Below, one piece after another: positions 23,829 through 32,378 of a stretch of 33,442 nt of DNA; the first letter of the stretch is position 1; each line of letters opens with the position of its first letter. Source of the DNA: an uncultured Eubacteriales bacterium (GTDB lineage: Bacteria; Bacillota; Clostridia; Oscillospirales; Acutalibacteraceae). The position numbers and the translations under genes are program-made. The stretch is from positions 1-33,442 of the forward strand of contig CAKTXU010000001.1 in the NCBI GenBank assembly GCA_934630995.1, read 5' to 3'. The notes under the pieces are model-generated. The model did no database searches and was not told the DNA's origin. It saw only the letters and a program-made list of their open reading frames with translations.

Positions 23829-25045
23829 TAGTTGCTGAGATAAACATGTGCGAAAACGGGAGTACGGGAAGGATAATGCTGCAGCTTGCAGAGGTTGCGC
23901 GACTGAGGGGAATCCTTGCCGCAACGTATTCAACGCATCTGTTTTCAGTAAAATACCGAAAGCTCCCCCAGGCCCCGATGGGGCATGAATACTATGGGTC
24001 TTTTCTGGATAACGGGTTGCATTACATACTCCATTTGCTGACGGGTTTGAATGGGTGCTTCTCTTATCTCGGGACGTTACAGTTGATAAGAAAATTGAAA
24101 AAGCTCCGTCCTGATATCATACACCTGCACAATCTGCACGGCTGTTGTTTTTGCTTTCCTGCATTCATGAGATACGCTAAAAGGTATCGCATCCCTTTGG
24201 TCTGGACCCTTCATGATTGCTGGGCCTTTACAGGCGGGTGCCCTCATTTCGCTATGATTGGCTGTGAAAAATGGAAAACCGGGTGTCATCATTGTCCGCA
24301 ATACAAGGCGTATCCTAAGAGTTATGTGGACCAAAGCAAACTGATGTTTACTCTCAAAAAAAAGTGGTTCACAGGACTTGATGACTTGACCCTTGTCACA
24401 CCATCGCAGTGGCTAGCGGATTTGGTGAAGCAGTCCTTCCTGAAGGCTTATCCCGTTAGGGTAATCCATAATGGAATCGACTTGAGTGTATTCAAACAGA
24501 TCACAGGTAATTTTAAAGATAAGCATTTGATTCCACAAGGAAAACATATTGTCCTCGGCGTTTCATTATCCTGGAGCAATCGTAAAGGGCTGGATGTCTT
24601 CATTGAACTGTCCAGGCGTTTAGATTCGGAAAAATATCAGATTGTTCTTGTCGGTATTGGTAAGGAGCTGGCTCACGGCCTGCCTGACAATATCATTTCC
24701 ATAGACCACACACAAAATCAGGCAGAGCTTGCTGAAATATATAGTACTTCCGATGTATTTGTCAATCCTACAAGAGAGGATACCTTTCCGACGGTCAATT
24801 TGGAAGCCTTGGCCTGCGGAACACCTGTGGTCACATTTCAAACGGGGGGAAGTCCTGAATGCATCGACCCCTCCTCCGGCTCTGTTGTGGCATACGACGA
24901 CATAGATGCATTGCTGGCAGAGATTATTCATGTGTGCGGGGATAAGCCATATTCCTCTGCGTCCTGTGTTGAACGCGCTTCCAGGTTTGATAAAAATCAA
25001 AAACACCAAGAATACATGGCTGTTTACAAAAATCTGTTAAGATAA
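23825..25045 (+). CDS. Glycosyltransferase family 4
   Basis: 406-aa GT-B enzyme. N-terminal INMCENGSTGRIMLQLAEVA, DIIHLHNLHGCC and VWTLHDCWAFTGGCPHF are highly typical of capsule GT4s, including the Cys-rich loop (GCEKWKTGCHHCPQ). The donor domain has VIHNGIDLSVF, VLGVSLSWSNRKGLDVF, and the motif NPTREDTFPTVNLEALACG for nucleotide-sugar binding. It is translationally coupled to the wzy gene. Sugar specificity unknown. Confidence 0.92.
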   Translation: MIVAEINMCENGSTGRIMLQLAEVARLRGILAATYSTHLFSVKYRKLPQAPMGHEYYGSFLDNGLHYILHLLTGLNGCFSYLGTLQLIRKLKKLRPDIIHLHNLHGCCFCFPAFMRYAKRYRIPLVWTLHDCWAFTGGCPHFAMIGCEKWKTGCHHCPQYKAYPKSYVDQSKLMFTLKKKWFTGLDDLTLVTPSQWLADLVKQSFLKAYPVRVIHNGIDLSVFKQITGNFKDKHLIPQGKHIVLGVSLSWSNRKGLDVFIELSRRLDSEKYQIVLVGIGKELAHGLPDNIISIDHTQNQAELAEIYSTSDVFVNPTREDTFPTVNLEALACGTPVVTFQTGGSPECIDPSSGSVVAYDDIDALLAEIIHVCGDKPYSSASCVERASRFDKNQKHQEYMAVYKNLLR

Positions 25046-25095
25046 ATCGCTATTTTGCATCATAGGAAATAATATCCTATAACGGGAATCATATT

Positions 25096-26313
25096 ATGTG
25101 CAGCAAAAATCTATTGAGCAGAAAGATGAGTCGTATGAAGATTCTTCATATTTGCCTTCAAGCGCCGTATAACGATAATTGGGGATATCAGGATAATCTG
25201 ATTCCAAAATATCATAGAAAGGCCGGCCATGACGTAACCGTAATAACGACGAACACGACGCAGACCGGGAATAGAATCTCTATAGTCGAGACAGGCGATT
25301 ATTTTCTTCCGGACGGCGTCCACATTATCAGACTGGATTATGTACGCTTTTTTCCCCGGAAAATAGCAGCGGTGCTGAAATACTATCGAATCCATGAGCT
25401 TTTAGAGGAACTGAAGCCGGATTTTATAATGGTACACGGCTTGGGAAATATTTCAGTCCTGCAGGTATATCGTTATGTGAAAAGGTGCAACCCAAAGTGT
25501 GTTGTAATCGCAGATAATCATCTTGATGAGTATAATGCCAATTTTCCACCCGGCCGAAAGGGAAGTCTGCTGATTTTCTTTTATAGACTACTGAATAAAA
25601 AAATGCAGAAGGTATATTCCAAAGTATTTGGCGTCACCCCCTGTAGGGTTTCCTATCAGGAAAGGATTTTTGGAATTCGTCCGTCAAAATCAGGTGTCCT
25701 GGTTATGGGTGGGGACGACGACAAAATTCATTTTGGCAGAAAAACTGAAATAAGCGAGGATATCCGCAAAAGATATACTATTGCTGAAGACGATTTTCTG
25801 ATAATCACAGGCGGAAAAATCGATGAGGCAAAGAATATCCATCTTTTGATGCAGGCTGTAAACGAGCTAGATAATGCTAAGGTGAAGTTGCTGGTATTTG
25901 GCCAGGCGAACGAGAGCTTCTCCGCTACTATCGGGGAGCTAGCAGCGGGGAAAAACATACGTTATATCGGATGGATCGATGCCGAACAGGTCTATGACTA
26001 CTTTTTAGCAGCCAATCTGGCGGTATTCCCGGGCACACACTCCGTTCTCTGGGAGCAGGCCTGCGCTTGCGGCATCCCTGCTGTTTTTAAAAAATGGGAA
26101 GGAATGGACCATGTAGACGTGGGCGGGAATTGTCTGTTCCTGTATCAGAACAGCAGTGACGAAATTAAACAGGTAATTGACAAAATTTATCGTCATAAAA
26201 AGCTGTATCAGGATATGCAGGCGGTATCCATTTCTAAGGGGAGAAAAACATTTTCCTATCGCGATATAGCGAAGAGAGCGATTGAATGGAATTATGATGA
26301 AAATTTTGAATAA
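25096..26313 (+). CDS. Glycosyltransferase family 4
   Basis: 405-aa GT-B enzyme: KILHICLQAPYNDNWGYQDN start, HDVTVITTNT, then donor-domain motifs LIITGGKIDEAKNIHLLMQA, LVFGQANESF, YIGWIDAEQVYDYF and PGTHSVLWEQACACGIPAV. The start is uncertain: the ATG at 25096 has only a weak ribosome binding site, and internal ATGs at 25126 or 25135 (MKILHIC) give a more typical N-terminus. It overlaps the start of the flippase gene. Sugar specificity unknown. Confidence 0.87.
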   Translation: MCSKNLLSRKMSRMKILHICLQAPYNDNWGYQDNLIPKYHRKAGHDVTVITTNTTQTGNRISIVETGDYFLPDGVHIIRLDYVRFFPRKIAAVLKYYRIHELLEELKPDFIMVHGLGNISVLQVYRYVKRCNPKCVVIADNHLDEYNANFPPGRKGSLLIFFYRLLNKKMQKVYSKVFGVTPCRVSYQERIFGIRPSKSGVLVMGGDDDKIHFGRKTEISEDIRKRYTIAEDDFLIITGGKIDEAKNIHLLMQAVNELDNAKVKLLVFGQANESFSATIGELAAGKNIRYIGWIDAEQVYDYFLAANLAVFPGTHSVLWEQACACGIPAVFKKWEGMDHVDVGGNCLFLYQNSSDEIKQVIDKIYRHKKLYQDMQAVSISKGRKTFSYRDIAKRAIEWNYDENFE

Positions 26314-27613
26314 AGAAGTAAAAAATGCGGGCTGGCTGATTGGCGGCAAGATTGCGCAGATGGTTTTGAGCCTGCTTGTCGGCCTGCTGACCGCCAGATA
26401 TTTGGGCCCGGGTAATTACGGCACAATAAACTACATAGCCGCTTATGTATCGTTTTTCACCTCATTCTGTACTTTAGGGATTAACTCTATAATAATTAAG
26501 GACTTTGTGGATCATCCGGATGAACAGGGAGAGGCCATAGGCTCCTCGATTTTGCTGAGATTGCTGTCCAGCCTCTGCTCCATCGTCATGATCCTATCAA
26601 TCGTTTCGATTGCGGACGCCGGCGACCGGCTGTTGTTTACTGTCGCCGTCCTCTGCAGTGTGGCGTTGATTTTTCAGACATTCGATACGATAAATTATTG
26701 GTTTCAGTCTCGCTATCAGTCCAAAATCACTTCGATTGCCTCCCTGATAGCATATGCGTCGGTATCGGTGTATAAAATTATTCTTCTGATTCTGCAAAAG
26801 GATATCTACTGGTTTGCTTTTTCGACTTCCGTCGATTACATAGTAGTAGCCGTTGTTCTGTTGATTGCTTATAGGAAAAACAATGGCCCTCAATTGAAAT
26901 TTTCATTCAAAAAATCCAGGGAATTGCTTGCAAGAAGCTATCATTACATATTATCCGGTATGATGGTGGCTATTTACGGCCAAACAGACAAGCTGATGCT
27001 GAAGCATATATTAAACGAGACAGAGGTTGGATATTATTCCACTGCGACCCATATATGCACCTTATGGGTTTTTGTGCTGGCCGCCATCATAGATTCGATG
27101 TATCCGACCATTTTGAATTTATATAAATCGGATAAACTCCAATTTGAAAGAAAGAATCGCCAGCTCTATGCCATCGTTTTCTATGTCTCCGTATTTGTTT
27201 CCTTATGTTTTGTTGTCTTTGGGAAACTGATTGTCAGTATACTATATGGCAAGGCTTATCTGCCGGCTGTCGGCCCGCTAAAAATTATTACCTGGTATAC
27301 GGCCTTTTCTTATCTTGGTGTGGCGCGAAACGCCTGGCTGGTCTGTGAGAATAAACAGAAATACCTGAAATTTCTCTATGCAGCGGCGGCAGTTATGAAC
27401 ATCGGACTGAATCTGCTATTTATTCCCTTATGGGGGGCTTCCGGCGCGGCCTTTGCTTCCTTACTGACGCAGATTCTTTCTTCCATTGTGTTCCCTGCCC
27501 TGCTTCCCGCCATGCGTCCCAATACAAAACTTATGCTCTCGGCAGTCATGCTGCGTGATGTATTCCCAAAAAAGAAGCATCCTGCATCAAAACCGGACGA
27601 CAGCGGACGTTGA
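26297..27613 (+). CDS. wzx: Repeat-unit flippase (Wzx, MATE/PST superfamily)
   Basis: 438-aa protein with about twelve to fourteen predicted transmembrane helices that flips undecaprenyl-linked repeat units to the outside. The N-terminus AGWLIGGKIAQMVLSLLVG, then ARYLGPGNYGTINY, and a mid-protein GQTDKLMLKHILNETEVGYY are classic for the polysaccharide-transporter family. The start is chosen among ATG 26294 and 26297 by spacing to GGA; the frame continues back to a TTG at 26282. It overlaps the preceding GT4 gene by 17 nt. The C-terminus is short and hydrophilic. Confidence 0.92.
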   Translation: MKILNKEVKNAGWLIGGKIAQMVLSLLVGLLTARYLGPGNYGTINYIAAYVSFFTSFCTLGINSIIIKDFVDHPDEQGEAIGSSILLRLLSSLCSIVMILSIVSIADAGDRLLFTVAVLCSVALIFQTFDTINYWFQSRYQSKITSIASLIAYASVSVYKIILLILQKDIYWFAFSTSVDYIVVAVVLLIAYRKNNGPQLKFSFKKSRELLARSYHYILSGMMVAIYGQTDKLMLKHILNETEVGYYSTATHICTLWVFVLAAIIDSMYPTILNLYKSDKLQFERKNRQLYAIVFYVSVFVSLCFVVFGKLIVSILYGKAYLPAVGPLKIITWYTAFSYLGVARNAWLVCENKQKYLKFLYAAAAVMNIGLNLLFIPLWGASGAAFASLLTQILSSIVFPALLPAMRPNTKLMLSAVMLRDVFPKKKHPASKPDDSGR

Positions 27614-27644
27614 AGATTACCAATTAAAAATAAGGAGAACGATT

Positions 27645-28964
27645 ATGTCTTTATACGATGCCCTTTTAAGTAAAAAAGAAAAATTATCCCTGATAGGTCT
27701 CGGATATGTCGGTATGCCTATTGCCGTCGCATTTGCGGAAAAGGTGGATGTAATCGGCTTTGATTTAAACGTAGCGAAAATCGAGCTTTATAAACAAGGC
27801 ATGGACCCGACCCATGAAGTGGGCGACGAAACCGTTAGAAATACAACAGTAGAATTTACCGCAGATGAGCATAGGCTTCAGGACGCCAGGTTTCATATTG
27901 TGGCGGTACCTACCCCTGTCAATCTGGATCATACACCCGATTTATCTCCTGTCGAAGGGGCCAGCCGGATACTGGGGCGGAACCTGACAAAAGGGTCTAT
28001 TGTCGTTTTCGAATCCACTGTATATCCCGGTGTTACAGAGGATGTCTGCGTGCCTATATTGGAAAAGGAATCGGGCATGAAATGCGGTGTAGATTTCAAG
28101 GTCGGATACTCGCCCGAGCGCATCAACCCGGGGGACAAGGTACACCGGCTCCAAAATATTCGCAAAATCGTTTCCGGTATGGATGTGGAATCCCTAACGG
28201 AAATAAAAAAGGTATATGAATTGGTTATTGAAGCGGGGACATATCCTGTCAGCAGTATCAAAACCGCCGAGGCAATAAAGGTGGTGGAAAACAGTCAGCG
28301 GGATATCAATATTGCATTTATGAATGAGCTTGCCATGGTGTTTAACCGGATGGGCATAGATACCAATGAGGTCGTGGACGGTATGAATACCAAGTGGAAC
28401 GCATTGGGTTTCAGGCCCGGACTGGTCGGCGGACACTGTATTGGCGTTGATCCGTACTATTTTACATACGAGGCTGAAAAGCTGGGATACCACAGCCAAA
28501 TAATCCTCAACGGGCGTATTGTGAATGACGGGATGGGGAAGTTCGTTGCGGACGCTGCCATTCAACAGATGATAGCGGCGGGACAAGCCCCTAGAAAGTC
28601 GCGTGTGGTGATTCTCGGCCTGACATTTAAAGAGAATTGTCCCGACACCAGAAACAGCAAGGTCAATGATATTATAAAACGTTTACATGAATTCGAAGTC
28701 TCTCCGATGGTTGTCGATATGTGGGCAAACCAAGCAGATGCTTTCAGTGAATACGGCGTGAGGCTGTCCAATATGGAGGATATACATGACGCGGATTGCA
28801 TCATTGTTGCCGTTGCCCACGATGAATTCAAGGCGCTTCCGCTCGACAGAATAAAGGCTTTTTATAAAGCCGGCAGCGATAATGAGAAAGTGCTGATTGA
28901 TGTAAAGGGAGTATATACAATAGAGGCTTTAAAGGCTTCCGGGTTGAGGTTTTGGAGGTTATAA
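27645..28964 (+). CDS. UDP-sugar 6-dehydrogenase (TviB/WbpA-like)
   Basis: 439-aa NAD-dependent enzyme oxidising C6 of a UDP-N-acetylhexosamine to the uronic acid. It has GLGYVGMPIAVAFA (18-31), ESTVYPGVTEDVCVPIL, VGYSPERINPGDK, ENSQRDINIAFMNELA, the catalytic Cys265 in GGHCIGVDPYY, and a C-terminal LTFKENCPDTRN motif. These motifs match the TviB/WbpA group (UDP-GlcNAc or UDP-GalNAc dehydrogenases) better than WecC. AAGGAG lies 7 nt before the ATG; the longer frame to 27486 overlaps the flippase and is excluded. The stop is two bases before the next start. It provides an acidic sugar to the polymer. Confidence 0.93.
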   Translation: MSLYDALLSKKEKLSLIGLGYVGMPIAVAFAEKVDVIGFDLNVAKIELYKQGMDPTHEVGDETVRNTTVEFTADEHRLQDARFHIVAVPTPVNLDHTPDLSPVEGASRILGRNLTKGSIVVFESTVYPGVTEDVCVPILEKESGMKCGVDFKVGYSPERINPGDKVHRLQNIRKIVSGMDVESLTEIKKVYELVIEAGTYPVSSIKTAEAIKVVENSQRDINIAFMNELAMVFNRMGIDTNEVVDGMNTKWNALGFRPGLVGGHCIGVDPYYFTYEAEKLGYHSQIILNGRIVNDGMGKFVADAAIQQMIAAGQAPRKSRVVILGLTFKENCPDTRNSKVNDIIKRLHEFEVSPMVVDMWANQADAFSEYGVRLSNMEDIHDADCIIVAVAHDEFKALPLDRIKAFYKAGSDNEKVLIDVKGVYTIEALKASGLRFWRL

Positions 28965-28966
28965 AT

Positions 28967-30019
28967 ATGTCACTTTTCAAGGACAAGAGCCTATTAATCA
29001 CAGGTGGGACAGGGAGCTTCGGCAATGCCGTATTGAACCGTTTTCTGAAAACGGATATCGGGGAAATCCGGATAATATCGCGTGACGAGAAGAAGCAGGA
29101 CGATATGCGTCACGAGTTCCAGTCGCGGGAGCCGGAGGCGGCGGAGAAGATACGGTTCCACATCGGGGATGTGAGGGACTTGGCGAGCGTAAAGAACGCG
29201 ATGCACGGAGTGGATTACATCTTCCACGCGGCGGCGCTCAAGCAGGTGCCGTCCTGCGAGTTTTTCCCGCTGGAGGCGGTGAAGACCAATGTGCTTGGCA
29301 CGGACAACGTGCTGACGGCGGCAATAGAGGCGGGCGTGAAATCGGTGATCTGCCTGTCCACCGACAAGGCGGCGTATCCGGTCAACGCCATGGGCACCAG
29401 CAAGGCGATGATGGAAAAGGTGATCGTGGCCAAATCCCGCACGGTAGCGCCCGAAAAGACGAAAATCTGCTGCACGCGCTACGGAAATGTGATGTGCAGC
29501 CGTGGCAGCGTGATTCCGCTGTGGATTGAGCAGCTCAAGGCGGGAAAGCCGATCACCATCACCGAGCCGTCGATGACCCGCTTCATCATGTCGCTTGACG
29601 AGGCCGTGGACCTGGTGCTGTTCGCGTTCGAGAACGGTGTATCGGGGGACATTATGGTGCAGAAGGCGCCGGCATGCACGATAGAGGTGCTGGCACAGGC
29701 GGTGAAGGAGCTGTTTCATGCGGACGGGGAAATCAAGGTGATCGGTATCCGGCACGGCGAAAAAATGTACGAAACCCTGCTGACCAATGAGGAATGCGCG
29801 AACGCGTTCGATCTGGGCGACTTCTACCGCGTGCCCTGCGACAAGCGCGACCTGAATTATGACAAGTATTTCAAGGAGGGCGACGTCGAACGCAATCCGC
29901 TGACCGAGTTCAACTCCAACAACACGAACTTGCTGGATGTGGAGCAGGTGAAGGAAAAGCTGCTGACGCTTTCGTACATCCGGGAGGAAGTCGCCGCCTG
30001 GGAAAAGGAGAAACAATAA
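28967..30019 (+). CDS. capE: UDP-GlcNAc 4,6-dehydratase/5-epimerase (CapE/WbjB-like)
   Basis: 350-aa short-chain dehydrogenase-like enzyme that begins UDP-L-FucNAc synthesis. TGGTGSFGN (12-20) binds NAD(P); AALKQVPSCEFFPLEAVKTN and NAMGTSKAMMEK (140-151) are typical, with Met142 in the usual Tyr position and Lys146, which is normal for this dehydratase group. GGAGG precedes the ATG; five upstream codons of the frame are excluded. The gene is clearly paired with capF and capG, although other genes are inserted between them. Its first about 120 bp have the lower G+C style of the preceding genes, then it becomes G+C-rich. Confidence 0.93.
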   Translation: MSLFKDKSLLITGGTGSFGNAVLNRFLKTDIGEIRIISRDEKKQDDMRHEFQSREPEAAEKIRFHIGDVRDLASVKNAMHGVDYIFHAAALKQVPSCEFFPLEAVKTNVLGTDNVLTAAIEAGVKSVICLSTDKAAYPVNAMGTSKAMMEKVIVAKSRTVAPEKTKICCTRYGNVMCSRGSVIPLWIEQLKAGKPITITEPSMTRFIMSLDEAVDLVLFAFENGVSGDIMVQKAPACTIEVLAQAVKELFHADGEIKVIGIRHGEKMYETLLTNEECANAFDLGDFYRVPCDKRDLNYDKYFKEGDVERNPLTEFNSNNTNLLDVEQVKEKLLTLSYIREEVAAWEKEKQ

Positions 30020-30022
30020 GCG

Positions 30023-30691
30023 TTGAAAAAGCATTTATTGGAATTTTTAGAAAAAAAGCCCTCCATATTTAGATTGTGTGTTTTCATTTATAATATTATT
30101 TTTTCTGGAAACTGGGGGCTATTCAAGAAAATCACTGCTCCATATGCCATTTTTAAGAAAATCAATTTAACCGTTAAAGGAACAGGAAATACAATTATTA
30201 TTGACAAATGGTCACAATTGAACCGCTGCAAGATTGTGATTTACGGAAATAATAATGTGATCCATATAGGTCAAAATTGTAAATTGACAGAAACCTGCTT
30301 TTGGATAGAAGATGATAACAATGAGATATCAATCGCCGATAAAACATATTTATGCGGAAAAACACAACTTGCATGCATTGAAGGAACCCGAATATCCATT
30401 GGAGAAGGTTGCCTCTTCTCAAGCGATATTTTGTTTAGAACCGGTGACAGCCATTCTATAGTAGACATGGATGGGGAGCGTATAAATACATCAATGAATA
30501 TTACAATCGGAAATCATGTCTGGATTGGTGTAAGAGCATTTATAGGAAAAGGTGTTTTAATTTCCGACAACTCGATTGTTGGTGCATGTTCTTGTGTAAC
30601 CAGAAAATTTGAACAGTGTAACGTTGTTATTGCAGGAAATCCCGCAAAAATTGTTAAAGAAAACATCGATTGGAAAAATGAACGGCTATGA
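30023..30691 (+). CDS. Hexapeptide-repeat (LbH) acyltransferase, A+T-rich
   Basis: 222-aa left-handed beta-helix O-acetyltransferase like those of capsule loci. It has repeated [LIV]-G-x4 turns (IHIGQNCKLTETCFWIEDDN, ISIGEGCLFSSDILFRTGDS), the His of DSHSI, HVWIGVRAFIGKGV and a final AGNPAKIVKEN. It likely decorates a sugar of the repeat unit. The start is TTG at 30023 with AAGGAG 12 nt upstream, so expression may be modest or coupled to capE. Its stop overlaps the capF ATG. By hand count bases 30181-30240 are 33% G+C, whereas 30781-30840 in capF are 63%, so it looks inserted from another source between capE and capF. Confidence 0.85.
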   Translation: MKKHLLEFLEKKPSIFRLCVFIYNIIFSGNWGLFKKITAPYAIFKKINLTVKGTGNTIIIDKWSQLNRCKIVIYGNNNVIHIGQNCKLTETCFWIEDDNNEISIADKTYLCGKTQLACIEGTRISIGEGCLFSSDILFRTGDSHSIVDMDGERINTSMNITIGNHVWIGVRAFIGKGVLISDNSIVGACSCVTRKFEQCNVVIAGNPAKIVKENIDWKNERL

Positions 30692-31830
30692 AAATACTGA
30701 TAACCGGGGCGAAGGGGTTCATCGGGAAGAATCTGGTGACGACGCTGGAGGCGGTGAGGGACGGGAAGGATAAAAGCCGTGGATTACCGCAGGAGCTGAC
30801 CATCCTGGCCTATGACCTGGACACGGAGCCGTCGCTGCTGGAGGAGTACTGCGGGGCGGCGGATTTCGTGTTTCATCTGGCGGGAGTGAACCGTCCGAAG
30901 GAGCAGCGGGAATTCATGGAGGGGAATTTTGGCTTCACCTCGGTGCTGCTGGAGACGCTGAAAAGGCAGGGGAACACCTGCCCGGTGATGCTGTCCAGCT
31001 CGACCCAGGCGGAACTGGACAACCCGTACGGTGAAAGCAAAAAAGCCGGGGAAGAGCTGCTGCTGACCTATGGGAGAGAGACGGGAGCGGCCGTCTATGT
31101 ATACCGGTTTGCGAATGTGTTCGGGAAGTGGTGCCGTCCGGGGTATAACAGCGCGGTGGCGACGTTCTGCCACAACATCGCGCGGGACCTGCCGATACAG
31201 GTGAACGACCGGAACACGGAGCTGACGCTGGTGTATATCGACGATGTGGTGGAAGAGCTGCTGCGGGCGCTGGCGGGCAATCCGACCCGGGAAGGGGATT
31301 ACTGCCGGGTGCCGGTGACGTATAAGGCGAGGCTGGGCCAGATTGTGGATATGCTGCATGGTTTTCGGGCAAGCCGGGAGGAACGGAGCGTACCGGATAT
31401 GTCGGACAGCCTGACGAAGAAGCTGTATGCGACGTATCTGAGCTATCTGCCGCCGGACGGCTTTGCGTATCCGCTGAAAATGAACGAGGACGCGCGGGGG
31501 AGCTTTACCGAGATTCTGCGTACAGCTGACCGCGGGCAGTTCAGCGTGAACATCTCCAAGCCCGGCATCACCAAGGGGAATCACTGGCACCATACCAAGA
31601 ACGAGAAGTTCCTGGTGGTGTCTGGAAAGGGAGTCATCCGGTTCCGCAAGCCGGGGGAGGAGACGGTGTACGAGTATCCGGTCAGCGGGGAGAAGCTCAC
31701 GGTGGTGGATATCCCAACCGGGTATACCCACCATATCGAAAATCTGGGTGACACGGATATGGTGACCTTCATGTGGTGCAATGAATGCTTCGACCCGGAG
31801 AAGCCGGACACCTATTATCTGGAGGTATGA
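30688..31830 (+). CDS. capF: UDP-L-FucNAc pathway reductase/epimerase with cupin domain (CapF/WbjC-like)
   Basis: 380-aa bifunctional enzyme. The N-terminal SDR part (about 1-250) has GAKGFIGKN (7-15), VFHLAGVNRP (61-70) and catalytic Tyr114/Lys118 (NPYGESKKAGEE). The C-terminal cupin (about 270-380) has GNHWHHTKNEKF (297-308) with the metal-binding histidines and RFRKPGEE. Known CapF: the cupin does the C3 epimerisation and the SDR does the reduction. It overlaps the upstream acyltransferase by 4 nt. Strong G+C-rich codon use similar to capE. Confidence 0.93.
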   Translation: MKILITGAKGFIGKNLVTTLEAVRDGKDKSRGLPQELTILAYDLDTEPSLLEEYCGAADFVFHLAGVNRPKEQREFMEGNFGFTSVLLETLKRQGNTCPVMLSSSTQAELDNPYGESKKAGEELLLTYGRETGAAVYVYRFANVFGKWCRPGYNSAVATFCHNIARDLPIQVNDRNTELTLVYIDDVVEELLRALAGNPTREGDYCRVPVTYKARLGQIVDMLHGFRASREERSVPDMSDSLTKKLYATYLSYLPPDGFAYPLKMNEDARGSFTEILRTADRGQFSVNISKPGITKGNHWHHTKNEKFLVVSGKGVIRFRKPGEETVYEYPVSGEKLTVVDIPTGYTHHIENLGDTDMVTFMWCNECFDPEKPDTYYLEV

Positions 31831-32378
31831 GGCGGCGTATGGTTCTGGCGGTGCTGGGTATGCTGAGCCTGGCGCTGACGGGGTTGATATGGGGGAATTC
31901 GCTGGAGGGAAGCCAAGCGTCGAATGAGAAGAGCGACGCGGTGACAGAGGTGATTCAGCAGGCGGTAGACCCAGGGCATAGCGGTGCGGGGATATCGGCG
32001 CGTGCGGTGAGGAAATGGGCGCATTTCGGGGAGTACATGGTGCTGGGAGGGTGCGTGTACGGGTGGACGGCGGTATACCGGAGGCGTGTGGCGGATGAGC
32101 TGGTGTTACTGCCGGTGTTCGAGGTGCTGCTGACAGGGGTGCTGGACGAATATATCCAGAGCTTCACGGGACGGACGAGCCAGGTATCGGATATACTCAT
32201 CGACTTCGGCGGAGGGGTGGCGGGGATTATGGTGGCCATGGGAATCGCGGCACTCGGCCTGTGGAGGAGAAAACGGAAAGCAAAGGAGAAGGCGGATGTC
32301 AAAGCTGAAGCTGATGACGATAGTGGGGACACGGCCGGAAATCATCCGGCTGTCGGAGGTCATCAAGAAATGCGATAG
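31827..32378 (+). CDS. VanZ-like integral membrane protein
   Basis: 183-aa protein with about four transmembrane segments and family hallmarks RKWAHFGEY (62-70), then a DEYIQSFTGRTSQVSDILID region (107-126) with conserved Asp/Glu, Gln, Arg and Asp residues. VanZ-family proteins are linked to lipoglycopeptide resistance and envelope biology, biochemical activity unproven. The ATG at 31827 overlaps the capF stop but leaves only 1 nt after GGAGG; an ATG at 31839 is a valid alternative. The basic, low-complexity tail (KRKAKEKADVKAEADDD) runs 83 nt into capG in another frame, so its tail is constrained by capG. Confidence 0.85.
   Translation: MRRRMVLAVLGMLSLALTGLIWGNSLEGSQASNEKSDAVTEVIQQAVDPGHSGAGISARAVRKWAHFGEYMVLGGCVYGWTAVYRRRVADELVLLPVFEVLLTGVLDEYIQSFTGRTSQVSDILIDFGGGVAGIMVAMGIAALGLWRRKRKAKEKADVKAEADDDSGDTAGNHPAVGGHQEMR

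Noticed and set aside
25062..25080. 6-bp-stem hairpin before the GT4 gene at 25096
   Set aside because: A+T-rich and short, with no T-tract; weak as a terminator or regulatory element.
28967..30019. Reading capE as the missing PglF dehydratase
   Set aside because: It lacks the large membrane domain of PglF and is grouped with capF and capG, which define the L-FucNAc pathway.
28994..30034. 346-aa minus-strand frame opposite capE
   Set aside because: His/Arg/Leu-rich antisense frame, a shadow of capE.
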